Below are positions 45,801-57,571 of a stretch of 64,000 nucleotides of DNA, piece after piece; positions within the stretch are counted from its first letter, which is position 1; the number at the start of each line of letters is the position of its first letter. The DNA is from Hypomesus transpacificus (taxonomy: Eukaryota; Chordata; Actinopteri; Osmeriformes; Osmeridae). Both the position numbers and the translations under genes were made by a program. Under the pieces are notes generated by a model that saw only the letters and a list, made by a program, of their open reading frames with translations, was not told the origin of the DNA and made no database searches. The stretch covers positions 1,841,411 through 1,905,410 of the forward strand of contig NW_025813796.1 of NCBI RefSeq assembly GCF_021917145.1. The letters are read 5' to 3'.

Positions 45801-48800
45801 GTTCACCACGCTCGGGGGCGTTCCAAACAGATTAATGTACAATGTAGTTCTCTAAAGTCACTGTTGTAGTTTTCATGGCCAAGTGTGCAGACTTGGGTTT
45901 ACGTACTCGCAACATCGGTCAAAATACAACTTGTATACAAACTACAAAACTGTGTAATAGACATAGGCCTACACGTTGACGTGTAAAAAATAAATAAGTC
46001 TGCTACTAATCTGTCGATACGATAGGGAGTTCCAGCCGTGCTAACTAGCTAGTTACCACAGAACAAAGTTACGTAATGTGACTAAACTGAATTTGAAAGT
46101 ACAAGCACCAACAACTTCGGCATCCTTGCGCCATGCATAATTTTTTTATTAACATCTCTGCACGAATACAGCTATGTATCGTACAGGACTGGGTAAGCAG
46201 CCACACAAACAATTAGATTTTCCTCCACCTTGAAACCTAGAAAGCTAGAAATGTTCACCATGGTTGCTACGTTATGAGAAACAAGAAAACACTCCGATTG
46301 GCCATCGCTAGCGAAAATTGCTCCTCATTTGCATAAAGTTGAGAATCTCAACTCGGTCGCGTTGCTACCCGCAATGCACCACGCAAGCGATTCGCCTGGA
46401 TCCATAGAGAATGAATGGAAAACATGTTGTCGCTCGCATCGCGTCGCTGCAGTGTGAACGCACCGTTAGAGCTTTTTAACAAATCTGGGAAACGCGGCCA
46501 AGGTCCCTTCAACAAATTGTTAGCTGCTTTTACAATGCAGGAACTTTGCATAGAAGATTAGGCAAATTCATCTGCTGACGTAGGCACCGTATAATAGAGG
46601 TGTGAATTGACACTGATCTCTCTATTAGATTACGATTATCTTCTCTTTGATTAGATTACTCAATGCATCACGATGCGTCAAATACATTTTTCTATGAAAA
46701 CCATATAAGATATTTGAATTGACAGAATGCATTAAGATACTGTATAGTTCAATATAATAGTTTACTTTACTTATTTCTATAGTAATTACTGACAAAACGC
46801 TGTGACGACATGCCACGCTTAAAGACCGACTAACATGCACAATTCATAACGATTTCATAAAGGCAAAAGGTTTAACATTGAAATCATAATAATCATAGTT
46901 TTGGCTCCAACAGTTATATTTTCATCCAAAAATACAAGTACGTTGTAGTAAGATATAAATAATCGTTATTATTTAACAAAGTCTGAGCACAACAGGCAGC
47001 ATTATTAGCAGTAATGAAAACAGAGTTGCATCAATCCTTGGAGTTGCTGGCCCAGAGTTAGCGTTTTCCGCGGCAGGTGTTGTTGTTAGCAACTCAGGAT
47101 GGAAAGGGCTAACGTGATTCCTAAAGTTGGTAGTGTTCCCAACGTATTTAATTTGGGTGTGACAGGCTTTGCATATCGCATGCAATGTATCCAGTTGGTG
47201 CTTCCCAGCCTGTTGGTAAAATCCGAAATGAAGTTCCATATCTCACCTTATCTCACAACCACGCTCAGCCATTTTGATGTGGCACGTATGCGAATCGCGA
47301 AAAATTACATCAGGTAAATGAGACCCAGATGAGACAACTCTTATCATAGGTCTAGATGAAACGGGTTAAGCTACTGAGAATGTTATTTTTAATTTGAATG
47401 TTTATGCCGCGGCCGGAAAATGAACGAGCGACATCATCGCGTTATAATAGATTATGGTAGGCCACTGCATCGATGCAGCATCGTCCATGTCCGCATCGCG
47501 ATGCATCGATTATTCGATTAATTTCAATACCTCTACCGTATAAGCCTCTATAGGCTACACAAATAAATATGAAATAAAATATAAATAAATATACTTTGTG
47601 GTGTGATTTCAGCTTGCTTAATGTGCTAGAAATTTTAGAGTACTGTTCGTCATTGCGGGTCGCTGATTGCAATTACCGCTGGATTTCGTGCTCTACAACT
47701 ACCGCTGGATTTCGTGCACAGCATTTTATGTTTAATAAGGCCTGGACTTTGTCATTGGCCCATCTATTGTTCTAACATATTGTACTTGTTTACTGCCACA
47801 GAATTAAAAAAAATGGGGTTTTAGAAACTCGTATGCAATACCAATTTGTCAGTTTTAATATCGGAAATGTTCAGCGCTGCAAGTCCCACCCAAAAATTCC
47901 TGCATTTTGAAAAGTACTACCCCCAGAACAGGGACTTGGTTCCAGTGGTCGAAATGCAGTGAGTTCCAGGGAAAGTTCCTGCAGTGGAAACACAGTTAAT
48001 GAACACGGACATTGAGTCCCTTTTATTTACTAGGCTATATTGTTTATAGTATCCGTGTCCTTGTCTGTTATAAATACAGTGACCTGCTTACTCGGTACCA
48101 TAACCAAAGTCTGATGATTCACTTGTTTTGTTTTGGTCCAGTCCCCTCAGTCCTCCCCCACACCCCCAAGCTGTCCTCTCAGAACAGTAGCCAGAGCTAC
48201 TTGTCAGCCCTCTTGTCTCCTGTGTGATTTATAAATAATTATTCTTGGGGACCCTCTCTTCAACTAATAGCCTTGTCAGTTAAGTATTAAGTGGCTCTCC
48301 TCTGTTTGCACTTAAAGCACAAGGCATTGTTCCCCCAGCAGACAAACACCTTATTCTGCACTCGCTTTCTCTCTCAACACCCAATCTCTTTCTCCTCAAT
48401 CACTCTCTTTCATTCTCTCTCATTCTCTTTCATTCTCTGTCATTCTCTCTCTGTCTCTCTCTCTCTCTTTCTTTCTCTCACGTACTGTACACAGACGCCT
48501 GCACACAGACGCATGCCAAGCACACTTTAACACCAACCACACAGTCAACAAATCTCTGCCCCCCCACGACGTTGCCATGTAAACATGTCTACCCTTAGAA
48601 AGGGTCAATTACTATACGCAGCTCATATTAAGGAAGGTAGTGTATTTTGCACTGAAGCCTCCTCACCCAAGAACCCTTACCCAGACAGTCGGTAAACACC
48701 GGGTATGGCGTTTCCCAGGCACCGTTTATCTTCATCTATTGGCTGAGCGCGTGTAGCAAAATGACTGGTTGTCTTGTGTCTGTGGTTCGTCGCCCTCCCT

Positions 48801-51800
48801 TCACTTTTTGAGTTAGACTCGCTTCGTAAGCATTCTCGGGGCTGTTGTGCCGAGGGCGAGTCACGCGTCAGACGCAAACCCAAAGTAAACACTTTGAAGC
48901 CCCTTCAATTAAATTAGCGCCACCGTTATGCGACCCCTGTGTTTGTTGTGTGGTCACAGCTGGGGAAAAGGGGGTGAATTTGTGATAGGGAGAGTTAATC
49001 AGGTTGTCTGGTGTGTGGAGCAATGTTTGTTCAAGATTTGACACCCTGGTGCAAAGAGGGCCGTTTTTCTCTTCCTCCAGAAGACGGGTCCGTGTTCTGT
49101 GTCCTCAGAGGCAGAGATGAGGAATCGGTCGTTGGGATTAGAATCTCCAACTTATCTCGCTAACTTTGCATACTCGTCACCGTTCACTTACTCACTTTAC
49201 GCTCTCGGCTCCTCCACCCACTCACTCGTTCACGCCTTCTGATCTCATTCACTCGCGCACTTTTCCTACCGAACTTACCCCCTCACACGCGTTGCACACT
49301 CAACTTTTTAAGAGGCCACTCTGAGCCCAGGACAGAGCAAATGCATCTGTGCGTGTGTTTGTGTGCGTGTGTGTGTTCAGTCTCGTTCGCCGTTAGTCAG
49401 TTACAGTAGGGTCACATGGTTCCTGTGGTTTGAGCAACATTCCAACCCCTGTTCCCTTGTAGACTGCGTTGTAATCAGTCTAAACCAGCCTTAGGCCACC
49501 ACCTCCCGGTTTGGTGCCACGCTGTCTAACCCTGTTTCTTCCTCTCCTCCCTTCCAGACCCTGTCAAATGAAGTACAGTGTGTGGAGGATATTCTGAAGG
49601 TGAGTAGCCGTCGCCTATCTAGTACCAAGCCTCCCCCCCTCCTTCCCCCCCCCCCCCCTCCAACTGAGGACTCGGTTTGCGCCACAACTCGACGGTTAAG
49701 CGCCAAGCGGTCCACCCCCGGGGCCATTCTCGGCACCACCGATCTGAAGAGGGATCAACAGCGATTTTTCACATTCCTACATTCAAATCTCGCTCGTGTT
49801 TACTGCGCTCGCGTGCGTTCAGGAAGGAGGGGGGGGGGGGGGCGCGGGGCGGGGTGTTGTGGAACGCAGCGTGCGCTGTAAATCACGTTAGTTGTCGTTG
49901 CCCCCCCCCCCACCAGCCCCTTAGTCACTCTCCAGAGAGGGTACTCAGAACTACATTTCCTGCACAAGGCCACCGACTGGGCACTGTTTTGTAGGATTCA
50001 AGCCTCTAACATGTTTCTCATGTCTCTGTTTGTGTCTCTCTTCTCTTCTCCCTCTCACTCTTGTATATTCTCTCTCTGCCACACACTACTTTTGCTCTTG
50101 CCTTCCTTCGTTCTTTTGCCCCTCACTCTCTCTGTCTCTCTCTCTCTCTCGCGCAGGAAATGACCCATTCATGGCCTCCCCTGCTGACAGCCATCCACAC
50201 ACCCAGCACAGCTGAATCCTCCAAGTTCTCCTTCCCTGCCAAGGTGAGAGTCCTCCCACCTACCCAGCATGCACCACCCCACACCAACACACTCCAATGT
50301 CTAGTTCTATCACCTCCTCATGTCATGTCCATGAGTTTAGAGCATACTAGTAACATGGTCCACCAGCATAAGTATTAGGAGGCATGGCCAAACGAGGGGT
50401 GTAGAAGTCACTGGATTGGTCGGTTGGTTGATGGTAGTGGATTCCATATGAAGTGTGTTTTTAAAAGCTGGGTCTGTCTGCTTTGTCTACTCAGGAAGCA
50501 CAGCATGTTCCACCAGCATATCCTGGACAAAGTAAGTGTGTGTGGGGGGAGGGGGGGTGGGGGACCAGAAGTAGTTTGTATACTGAAGTTCAAAGTTTTA
50601 GCCCCTTCACCTCCGAGGAGAATCTTTATTAGCTCCTCGTAGTGGATGCTGTTGCTCCTCCTGCTGCACTGTTTCTGTGGCTGTAAATACCAGCAGGGTG
50701 CCTCTCTCTGTCTCTCTCTCTCTCTCTCGGTGTGTCTCTCTCTCTCTCTGTCCCTCTCTCTTAACTAGCCACAAAAACAAGTCTGCTCTGTCACTTCACA
50801 TTAGCTTCAGGAGAGAGAGAGAGAGAGAGTAAACCACCCCCTCCACTAGTCTAAACATCAAAGCAGGCCGCTTAAAAACGGTCACTTCCTTCCCCACCGA
50901 AGAGCTCTCCCCTTTCTCTTTCCTTAACAGGCTCACACACCTGCTCTCTGCACCCCCTCCCCCACACACACACACACACACACATCCCCCCCCCCACCCC
51001 CCTCCCAACACACTCCATATCTCGTACTCTTCGCCCTCATCTTTTCATCTCTGCTGGGCTCCGCCCCAAAACACTTGAGCCCTTCCACACACCCCCCCCC
51101 CCCCCTCCCCTTCCCCTCCCGCTGTTAAGAAGACATTGATCACAGTCTTGTTGTCCAACTCCTCTATAAACCAGCCCGGCCAAGAAATAATAAACCGCTT
51201 TGCCTTGCTCCCCCGTTCCAGCCAATCAGCTGCGGCCTCTGGGCCCTCTCCTAAGCTGTTATCACCCCCCCCCCCCCCCCCTCCTCCTCCTGCTCCCAGG
51301 GCTGGCCCCACGTTTCCTCTCGCAGATAGGCCCTCAGCTGTACTGCCAGGTGTCCTATCCTCTCTGCACTGTTTCACTGATGTGTTGTTGATACTTGCTC
51401 GTTCTCTCTTTCTGTCTCTCTCTCTCGCTCACTCGCTTCTCCACCCCCGTCTCTCTCTCTCTTTTTACCCAGAACCCTATGGCTCGCCTCCAACGGCGTC
51501 TCAACAAAGTTCATCATGGTGAGTCTTTTGTGTTTGTGAGCTCTCAGCAGAGGTTGTGTATCAAGACTCAGAAAGCCAGTAAATGAACCTGTGTGTCGGC
51601 CTACAGTAGTACCGGTTAGTGTGACTGTGTGTGTTGCAGCGCTTAGGCTGGTACGACCCTGGCTATTTAAAGGCCCGGTCAACCGGAGGTGTGTGATGTA
51701 ATATTCCGCGGGGAGTTGACCTCCGAGCTCTTGTCAAAGACCCCCCCCACCCCCCCCCCCCCCGTGGCCGTCGGTTCAGTTTAGGATCTGGAACAGAGAT

Positions 51801-54800
51801 GGGCTGTGTCTGAGCTCACCGTAGCTCTGCGGGAGCCTCGCAGCGCGCGCACACGCGCATCCGCCGGAGTTTCAGCGTCCTAATCTGAAATAACACTCTG
51901 CTGCTTCAAATAGAACACTACTACAGAGGGGGGGGGGGGGGGGGGGCGGGGGGGGGGGGGGGGGGGCGGGGAGACCGCCCTGTTCTGCTGGTGGTACTGT
52001 TGACCAGCTCAGTCTAGACCAGAGACTGTCGGAGCTAGCTTGAGTTCAGGTTGCAGGCTTTTTACACACACGGGGACTTGAACATTGGAACTCTTTGGTC
52101 TCTGGTCCTCGCTGTTTCCCTAGCAGCCCATCTTAGCCTACAATAAATGATCTGACCTATAAATCCTACATGCGGCTGAACGGTTATGAAGGATTTCTAT
52201 CATTTAAATCAAATGGGGAAAATGCTGAATAATTCATCAAGGCTATGTTTGTGTCGGTGTGGAGGTGGGGGCGGGTGTTGAACTGGTTGGATCAACAACT
52301 TTTTTTCGGTCGTCGTTGCTCATGAAGCCCAGTGCATGCATGAGTAGAGCCTTAAGTAGTGAGCTGAAGTCCTGGTCCTTGCATGGGTCGCGTCATATGT
52401 CATGTCGGGGGGGGGGGGGTGCCACAATCCACAATTCACCGTTACACTAGGCAGTGCCGTGTACAGCTGTCCCATCTGATCGGCCCCTTAGTAACTCCTG
52501 TTTGTTCCACTACATTCACATATAGGTTGAACATGCACGAGGTGTCTGTGTAGTAGGAGCATCATGAACGATACACATCCTAATAATAATAATAATCTCC
52601 CTCCCTCCTGCTATCTCTCCCTCTCTACATCTCTCCCTCCCCTCCACCATCCATCTCCTTCACTCCCCCCCCCCCCCTTTCCCCCCCACAGTACGGGAGC
52701 AGCAGCACATTCCAGCGGGGTGGAGTCGGCCAGCTCCAGTGACTCTGAGAGCAGCTCGGGGTCCGAGTCGGACAGCGAGAGCAGCGAAGGCGAGGAGGCC
52801 CCGCCGCCCCTGGGCGGCAGCTCGCCTGCTGTCAAGGTAACGGGAGGGAGAGGGAGGGGGGGGGTAACCCACACACACACAGCGCCCCGCACGCCCGCGC
52901 TCACCGCCGGAGCGACACGCGCGAGTCGCAGTTCCCACGCACAGTTTGAACTGATTCTTGTTTCCCCTGTGTGTGTGTGTGTCCAGGCTGAGGGCCCCAT
53001 GGTGACCAACTGGCAGCTCAACAACTGGATCCGGGTGAGCCAGCAGAACCCCAGCACAGAGAGCCAGGGGGAAGCCCCCCTCCACAGCCCCGCCCCCAAA
53101 CAGCCCCCGGGCCACGGGGCGGAGGAGGAAGGGGTCGCGGCGGCCGACCGCGGCCTCGAGTTCAGCGACAATCAGGCCAAGCCCCAGGCCAAGCGCGAGG
53201 GCACCCACAACAACCAACATGGCCGCCATAAGCCCCCCGCCGCCGTCGCCTCCTCTTCTTCTTCCTCCCACAACCCCAGCAGCCAGAGGAAGACCGTGGC
53301 CAACAAGCACCCCTCCAAACCTGCCATGTCCTCCCGCCCCGACGACCCGCGGCCTCAGGCGGGCCTGCGGGTGGAGAGCGTGGAGGTGGCTCCCCGGGAT
53401 AGAGACCCCTCGTTCACAGACAGGCCCAAGGTGAAGACGAAAATGGGGCACGGCAAGAGCGGCGCGGGGAAGATGGACGCCAAGAAGTCGGCCAAGCGCT
53501 CCTCCTCGGACAAGCGGAAGGCAGAGGCCGCCTCTCAGGGGCCCAAGGTGATGCTGGCGCCCGACTGTAAGAGGGAGGCCGACAGGGGGCCTTCCCCCAG
53601 CCCCCGTCCCGGGCCCAGCCCCGCCCCTGTGGAGCAGCCCTCCCCGGCCTCTGCCCCGGCCTCAGCCCCCAACCTGGCCCAGACAGCCAAAACCAGCAGC
53701 AAAGTACGAACCGAGACCGTTCCCCAGAATGGGCAGAAGAAGCCGTCGGGGCCCCCCCCTCCCTCCTCGCCAGCCCCCCAGCCTTCGTCCAAGCGGGGGT
53801 CCTCCGCCAAGGCCTCTGGGCGCCCTCAGTTCCCCTCCAAAGCCCTGCTGGTGAAGATCGAGTTGAGCCTCATCACCAGGGTCCCCCAGACGTCCAAGCC
53901 TTCCCAAGAGGGCCAGGACAAACCCAGGCAGAAGAGACCCCCGCCAGAGAGGAGGGAAGTCAACAAGGCCGCACCCATAACCACCAAAGTCAGCAGAAAG
54001 AGGCCGGTAAGTCGACCACCCCTACCTGTTGTGTTTAGTGACGCATTGGGCAAGAAGAGTCCTTTCCCAGAGTAGTCCTGTCCCTTCATCTGACGGTAGG
54101 TTGTCGTCCTTCAGGCTGGCGGTGAGATCAAAACCCAACCGAAGAAGAAGCCCAAACTGGAGAAGGAGGTGAAGATTCCCCCCTCGTCGTCGTCGTCATC
54201 AGCAGCCGCCGCCACCGCAGCAGGTCAAACTTCCGTCAAATCAGTGTAAGTAGCCCGATGACACGCTGTCGAATCACCGACCCCAGTGTCCCTGGTGTCG
54301 GGGTGCGACGAGGTGTGTTTCGGCTTCATGCCGCGCCCATAGGCGGCTGACTTGAAGCGGCGCATGCTGGTTAGAATTGTTGTCTCATCCAGAGCCAACT
54401 GCACAAGCTCTGATGACAGAGCTATTTCGTGATTTGGCCAGACTCGCACACAACGCATGTTTGTTCTGACACTCACATTCATTAAGGGAGTGACTACGTT
54501 TTAGTTCTGGTTGTATTATCAATCTTCAGAGTGAAGAGAGTTTAACATAGCCCAAGACAAAAAATGACCAATATAAATGCGCTGGTTCGTGCAAATTCTT
54601 GTGCGGTAAAAATAAATGTATCGCGACCACTTTGTCGGCGGTAAAGTGAGCAAAGACGGCTTGCATTTGGACACTATCTGTCAAATAAAAGGCAATTTTT
54701 CCAGTCGTATATTAAATCATTAGAAGCTTTCTTCCAAATATTGTCGTTTCATTCTCACGAGCTCAATATTGTGTATCATCTGGTGAGCTGATCGTATCGT

Positions 54801-57571
54801 CACACCCCTACTCTGTGTGTAGAGACTACTCCCTCGGGGACTAAACCGCCTCCCATCCCTAATCGGATAAAACTTTGGTGATTTCCAAAGTCAAGGTATC
54901 TTCATGCTCTCTGCCCTTATGCCCTGGAGAACAGATCGTTTCTCACATAAAGGAAAGCCCCCCCCACACACACACAGTATTCAGAGTTGAGGTCATGTGA
55001 GCGAGAGGGGGGGATAAAAAGAGACGCTCCCAGCCCCAACCCTCTAAGCCTTTTAACCAGTTCCACAGCATCGACCGTGTTCCTGATCTATTGTCGTCCG
55101 CCCGCCCCCCACCGCCGCGCCCCTCCCCCCCCCCCCCTCTCCTCCCAAAGGTAACATGTCCTTCGGTCTGCCCCCCTCCCTCAGGGCCCACGGCGCTCCC
55201 GGAGCGGCGAGGGAGAAGAAGAAGGCGAAGAAGGCCTCCCCGCAGCAGCCCCCCACCCCCCAGGACCCGGGCAAGGCGCCGGGCCAGAAGCGGCCGGCCG
55301 AGGACGGGCCCAGCACAGCGGCCCACGCTAAGAACCCCCCCGCCAAGCACAAGAAGAGCTCCGGGAAGCGCACGGAGCACTCCAAGACTGGCAAGGTATA
55401 CGCTGCCCCTCCACCAGCCGCTTCCTCGACTGCGTGTGTGTGTGTTCAGCGATTTCTTTTGTTTTGGACAGACCCTGTATGTTTTTTTTTTATTTTTTAA
55501 GATGTGCTCTTTTTTAAAGATTTGGTCGAAACGCTTGAGTAGCACGCTACCCAAATGCCATCGGTTACTTTTGAAATACTTGAAACATTGTTCGATTTTG
55601 TCCCGTCGAGAATGTCGTGCTCTGCCGGTACGCTGCTCGTTTGTGAACTTGATGGCAGCGGCGGTGAGGGCACCTAGATTTACTGGGATCACAGGGGGGC
55701 AAGGGGGGGGGGGGAAGGACTACCCTTGTTCCATAGGGAACCACACAGGTCTAAGCTGCTAACCCAATGTGTCGTCTCTCGCAGAAGGCCCCCAAGACCA
55801 GCTTTGTCGTGCCGGCAGCGACCACCTCGCTGAACGGCAGGCCTCTGCTCAAGTTTGAGGAGAGGTGAGAATCCCCCTCCCACAGTATCTGTAGTAGTGG
55901 AACCAGGCGTATACTTTCATCTTTGGATACTTCTCTGCTAACTTGGTTACTGCCCCCCCCCCCCCCCCCTCCCTCAGGCAGTACCCAGTAGAGCACCATA
56001 TGAAGGAAGCCAAAAAGCTGAAGCACAAAGCGGATGATACGGTCAGTGTTTGTTTCGGGCCACATCTCCGGAACTTTGTCTTCTCTGTGGTGTTTGTCAG
56101 TGTCACTGGACCTAACTTATATGTGTGTGTGTGCGGGCACGAATGAATGTCCCTCCAGTCTGACAAGGTCGGTAAAGCCTTCAACTACCTGGACGCGGCC
56201 ATGTCCTTCGTGGAGAGCGGCATCGCCATGGAAACGGACCCCCAGACGCCAAAGTCGGCATACACCATGTTCGCCGAGACACTGGATCTGATCAGGTGAC
56301 AGAAAGAAAGCCTCCCTCCCCCCCCAAAAAAAAAACCTCCCCTCTTGCCACCTTTGGTTACTTCTGCTTGTTACTAGGAGGGGGCGAGCCGGCATTGAAG
56401 CATGAGGTTTTGAAACATGTCATCCGCCTCACTCTTAGATTCATCATGAAATTGAAGAACTCCATGGACCCCTCCTCCCCTTCCACAGAGAGGGACTTCA
56501 CGGTCTTATGGTGAGCACGTCCCACATCTGCCTCGACATCTAAGGACGTTTTCTATTTATATGTAGCCAAATAGTTGTGACTCTTTTTAAACGACATCTT
56601 TTTACATCGTATCGCAGCAGCCCGAAAGGGATTTCTCGAATTGCTGTCTTTGTTTGCGTTCCATTCTAATCCGCTAATCCTCTTGTTCCCCTCAGTATGA
56701 AAGGCCAGTCCCTCTTGCAAATGGCTATGTTTCGCTACAAACGAGAACTCGCTCTCAAGTATTCTAGGACCCTCACCGATCATTTCAAGGTAGCTTTTCA
56801 GCATCGCCGCACCGTTCTCGAGCTGTAGTTGTCATTCTTTGGGGGGGGGGGGAGGTGTTTATGAATTTGACCCACGTGTACTTTTCTGTCTCCAGAGCTC
56901 ATCAAAGACAGCTCAGGCCCCCTCCCCCTGCATCTCAAAGTAAGTTCCTCCCTCCCTCCTCCGCAAGCTGCGCTTCACGGTGTGGGGGGAAAAAAACGCG
57001 CTTCTTCGATGCGTCGTTTGGAAAAACCCAGCCCCGAGTCTAGGACACCAGCTCCCAGTCAGATCCGATCTAACCCATTCCTTCCTCCTCCCGCTCCCCC
57101 CCCCCCCCCACAGAGGCACGGGTGCCCCGTCCCCCATGTCCCCCATGCCCTCCCCGGCCAGCAGCTCCGGCCCGGGGTCCAACCACAGCGGCGGGGCGGC
57201 TGCCAGCAACACGGTGGCCATCCCCCAGGTGATCCAGCAGGTGGCGTGCTCCTACGTCAACATCACGGCCCTCTTCCTCAACGCCCACGACATGTGGGAG
57301 CAGGCGCAGGAGCTGGCGCCAAGGGGCGGTGGTAAGAAACGTAGCCGTATCACGCCTCTTTTTTTTTAGGGGCGTTTTTGTTTGTTGTATGATGTTGTTG
57401 GTTCATTTTGCCTTGGCTCACGTCGTCGTGTTTGGGTCTCTCTCAGGTGTGCTGTCGGAGCTGGACTCAGCCCTGGGCCCCCTGAGCCTGAACTCCAGCA
57501 TGGTGTCGCTGGTGCGCTACACCCGCCAGGGCCTGCACTGGCTCCGGCTGGACACGCGGGGGACGCAGTGA
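36880..57571 (+). CDS. aff1: AF4/FMR2 family member 1 (aff1), complete, 19 coding exons
   Basis: Scaffold of super elongation complexes with P-TEFb. Exons: 36880-36896, 39845-39965, 41974-42870, 49558-49599, 50157-50243, 50495-50531, 51473-51518, 52692-52836, 52987-54006, 54115-54245, 55185-55395, 55785-55864, 55978-56041, 56159-56295, 56439-56510, 56696-56789, 56896-56939, 57114-57331, 57447-57571. They sum to 3588 nt (1195 aa; human AFF1 1210). Markers in order: [19 protein letters not shown] start; [53 protein letters not shown]; a Ser/Asp/Glu run at 52692; NWQLNNWI; long basic/proline linker; the C-terminal homology domain ([27 protein letters not shown]). An in-frame ATG lies four codons upstream (36868); the second fits the family. 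AFF1 rather than AFF4 is chosen from the N-terminus, APSPCIS...SPMPSPASS, and synteny. Confidence 0.94.
38608..38641. repeat. Perfect 14-bp inverted repeat (hairpin) in aff1 intron 1
   Basis: AACCTTCATTCACT (38608-38621) and AGTGAATGAAGGTT (38628-38641) are exact reverse complements around a 6-nt loop. No element ends or gene surround it. Confidence 0.6.
45585..47998. mobile_element. Nested transposon cluster in aff1 intron 3
   Basis: The outer arms ACACGTTTCCACAGCAAGTTCC (about 45588) and, reversed, GTGTTTCCACTGCAGGAACTTT (about 47970-47995) are imperfect inverted copies. A second pair inside (about 45648-45686 and 46464-46500) reads GGGCTGCATTTCCCAGATTCG against GGCCGCGTTTCCCAGATTTG. A hAT copy with an 8-bp target duplication occupies 46595-47535. 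Together they suggest repeated insertion into one spot of the 6.7-kb intron. The families of the outer two are not identified. Confidence 0.5.
46595..47535 (-). mobile_element. hAT element with intact 8-bp target-site duplication
   Basis: The ends TAGAGGTGTGAATTGAC and (reverse strand) TAGAGGTATTGAAATTAA are similar inverted termini. The element is bordered by CCGTATAA at 46587-46594 and 47536-47543, an 8-bp duplication typical of hAT elements. Inside, the minus-strand frame 47239-46973 encodes a BED-type zinc finger ([10 protein letters not shown]...[10 protein letters not shown]), the usual N-terminal module of hAT transposases. The rest of the transposase is missing, so it is a 941-bp non-autonomous or decayed copy. 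Confidence 0.75.
48380..48480 (+). repeat. CT-rich microsatellite (TTCATTCTCTCT)n in aff1 intron 3
   Basis: Roughly 100 bp of CTCT/CATTCTCT units on the plus strand, no coding signal. Similar CT tracts recur at 50702-50760. Confidence 0.7.
51931..51970 (+). repeat. Long poly-G tract in aff1 intron
   Basis: Nearly 40 bases of G broken only by single C residues. It lies in the intron between the aff1 exons ending 51518 and starting 52692. Comparable C or G runs are at 1359-1385, 39822-39840, 41441-41461, 51267-51282, 57903-57924 and 58053-58094. Their length may be unreliable in the assembly. Confidence 0.8.

Noticed and set aside
46973..47239. Host gene encoding a BED zinc finger
   Set aside because: It lies inside a hAT element with terminal repeats and an 8-bp target duplication and has no remaining transposase or splice sites.
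52611..53451. Long minus-strand frames opposite aff1 exons 8-9
   Set aside because: GC-rich antisense shadows of a confidently assigned aff1 coding exon.
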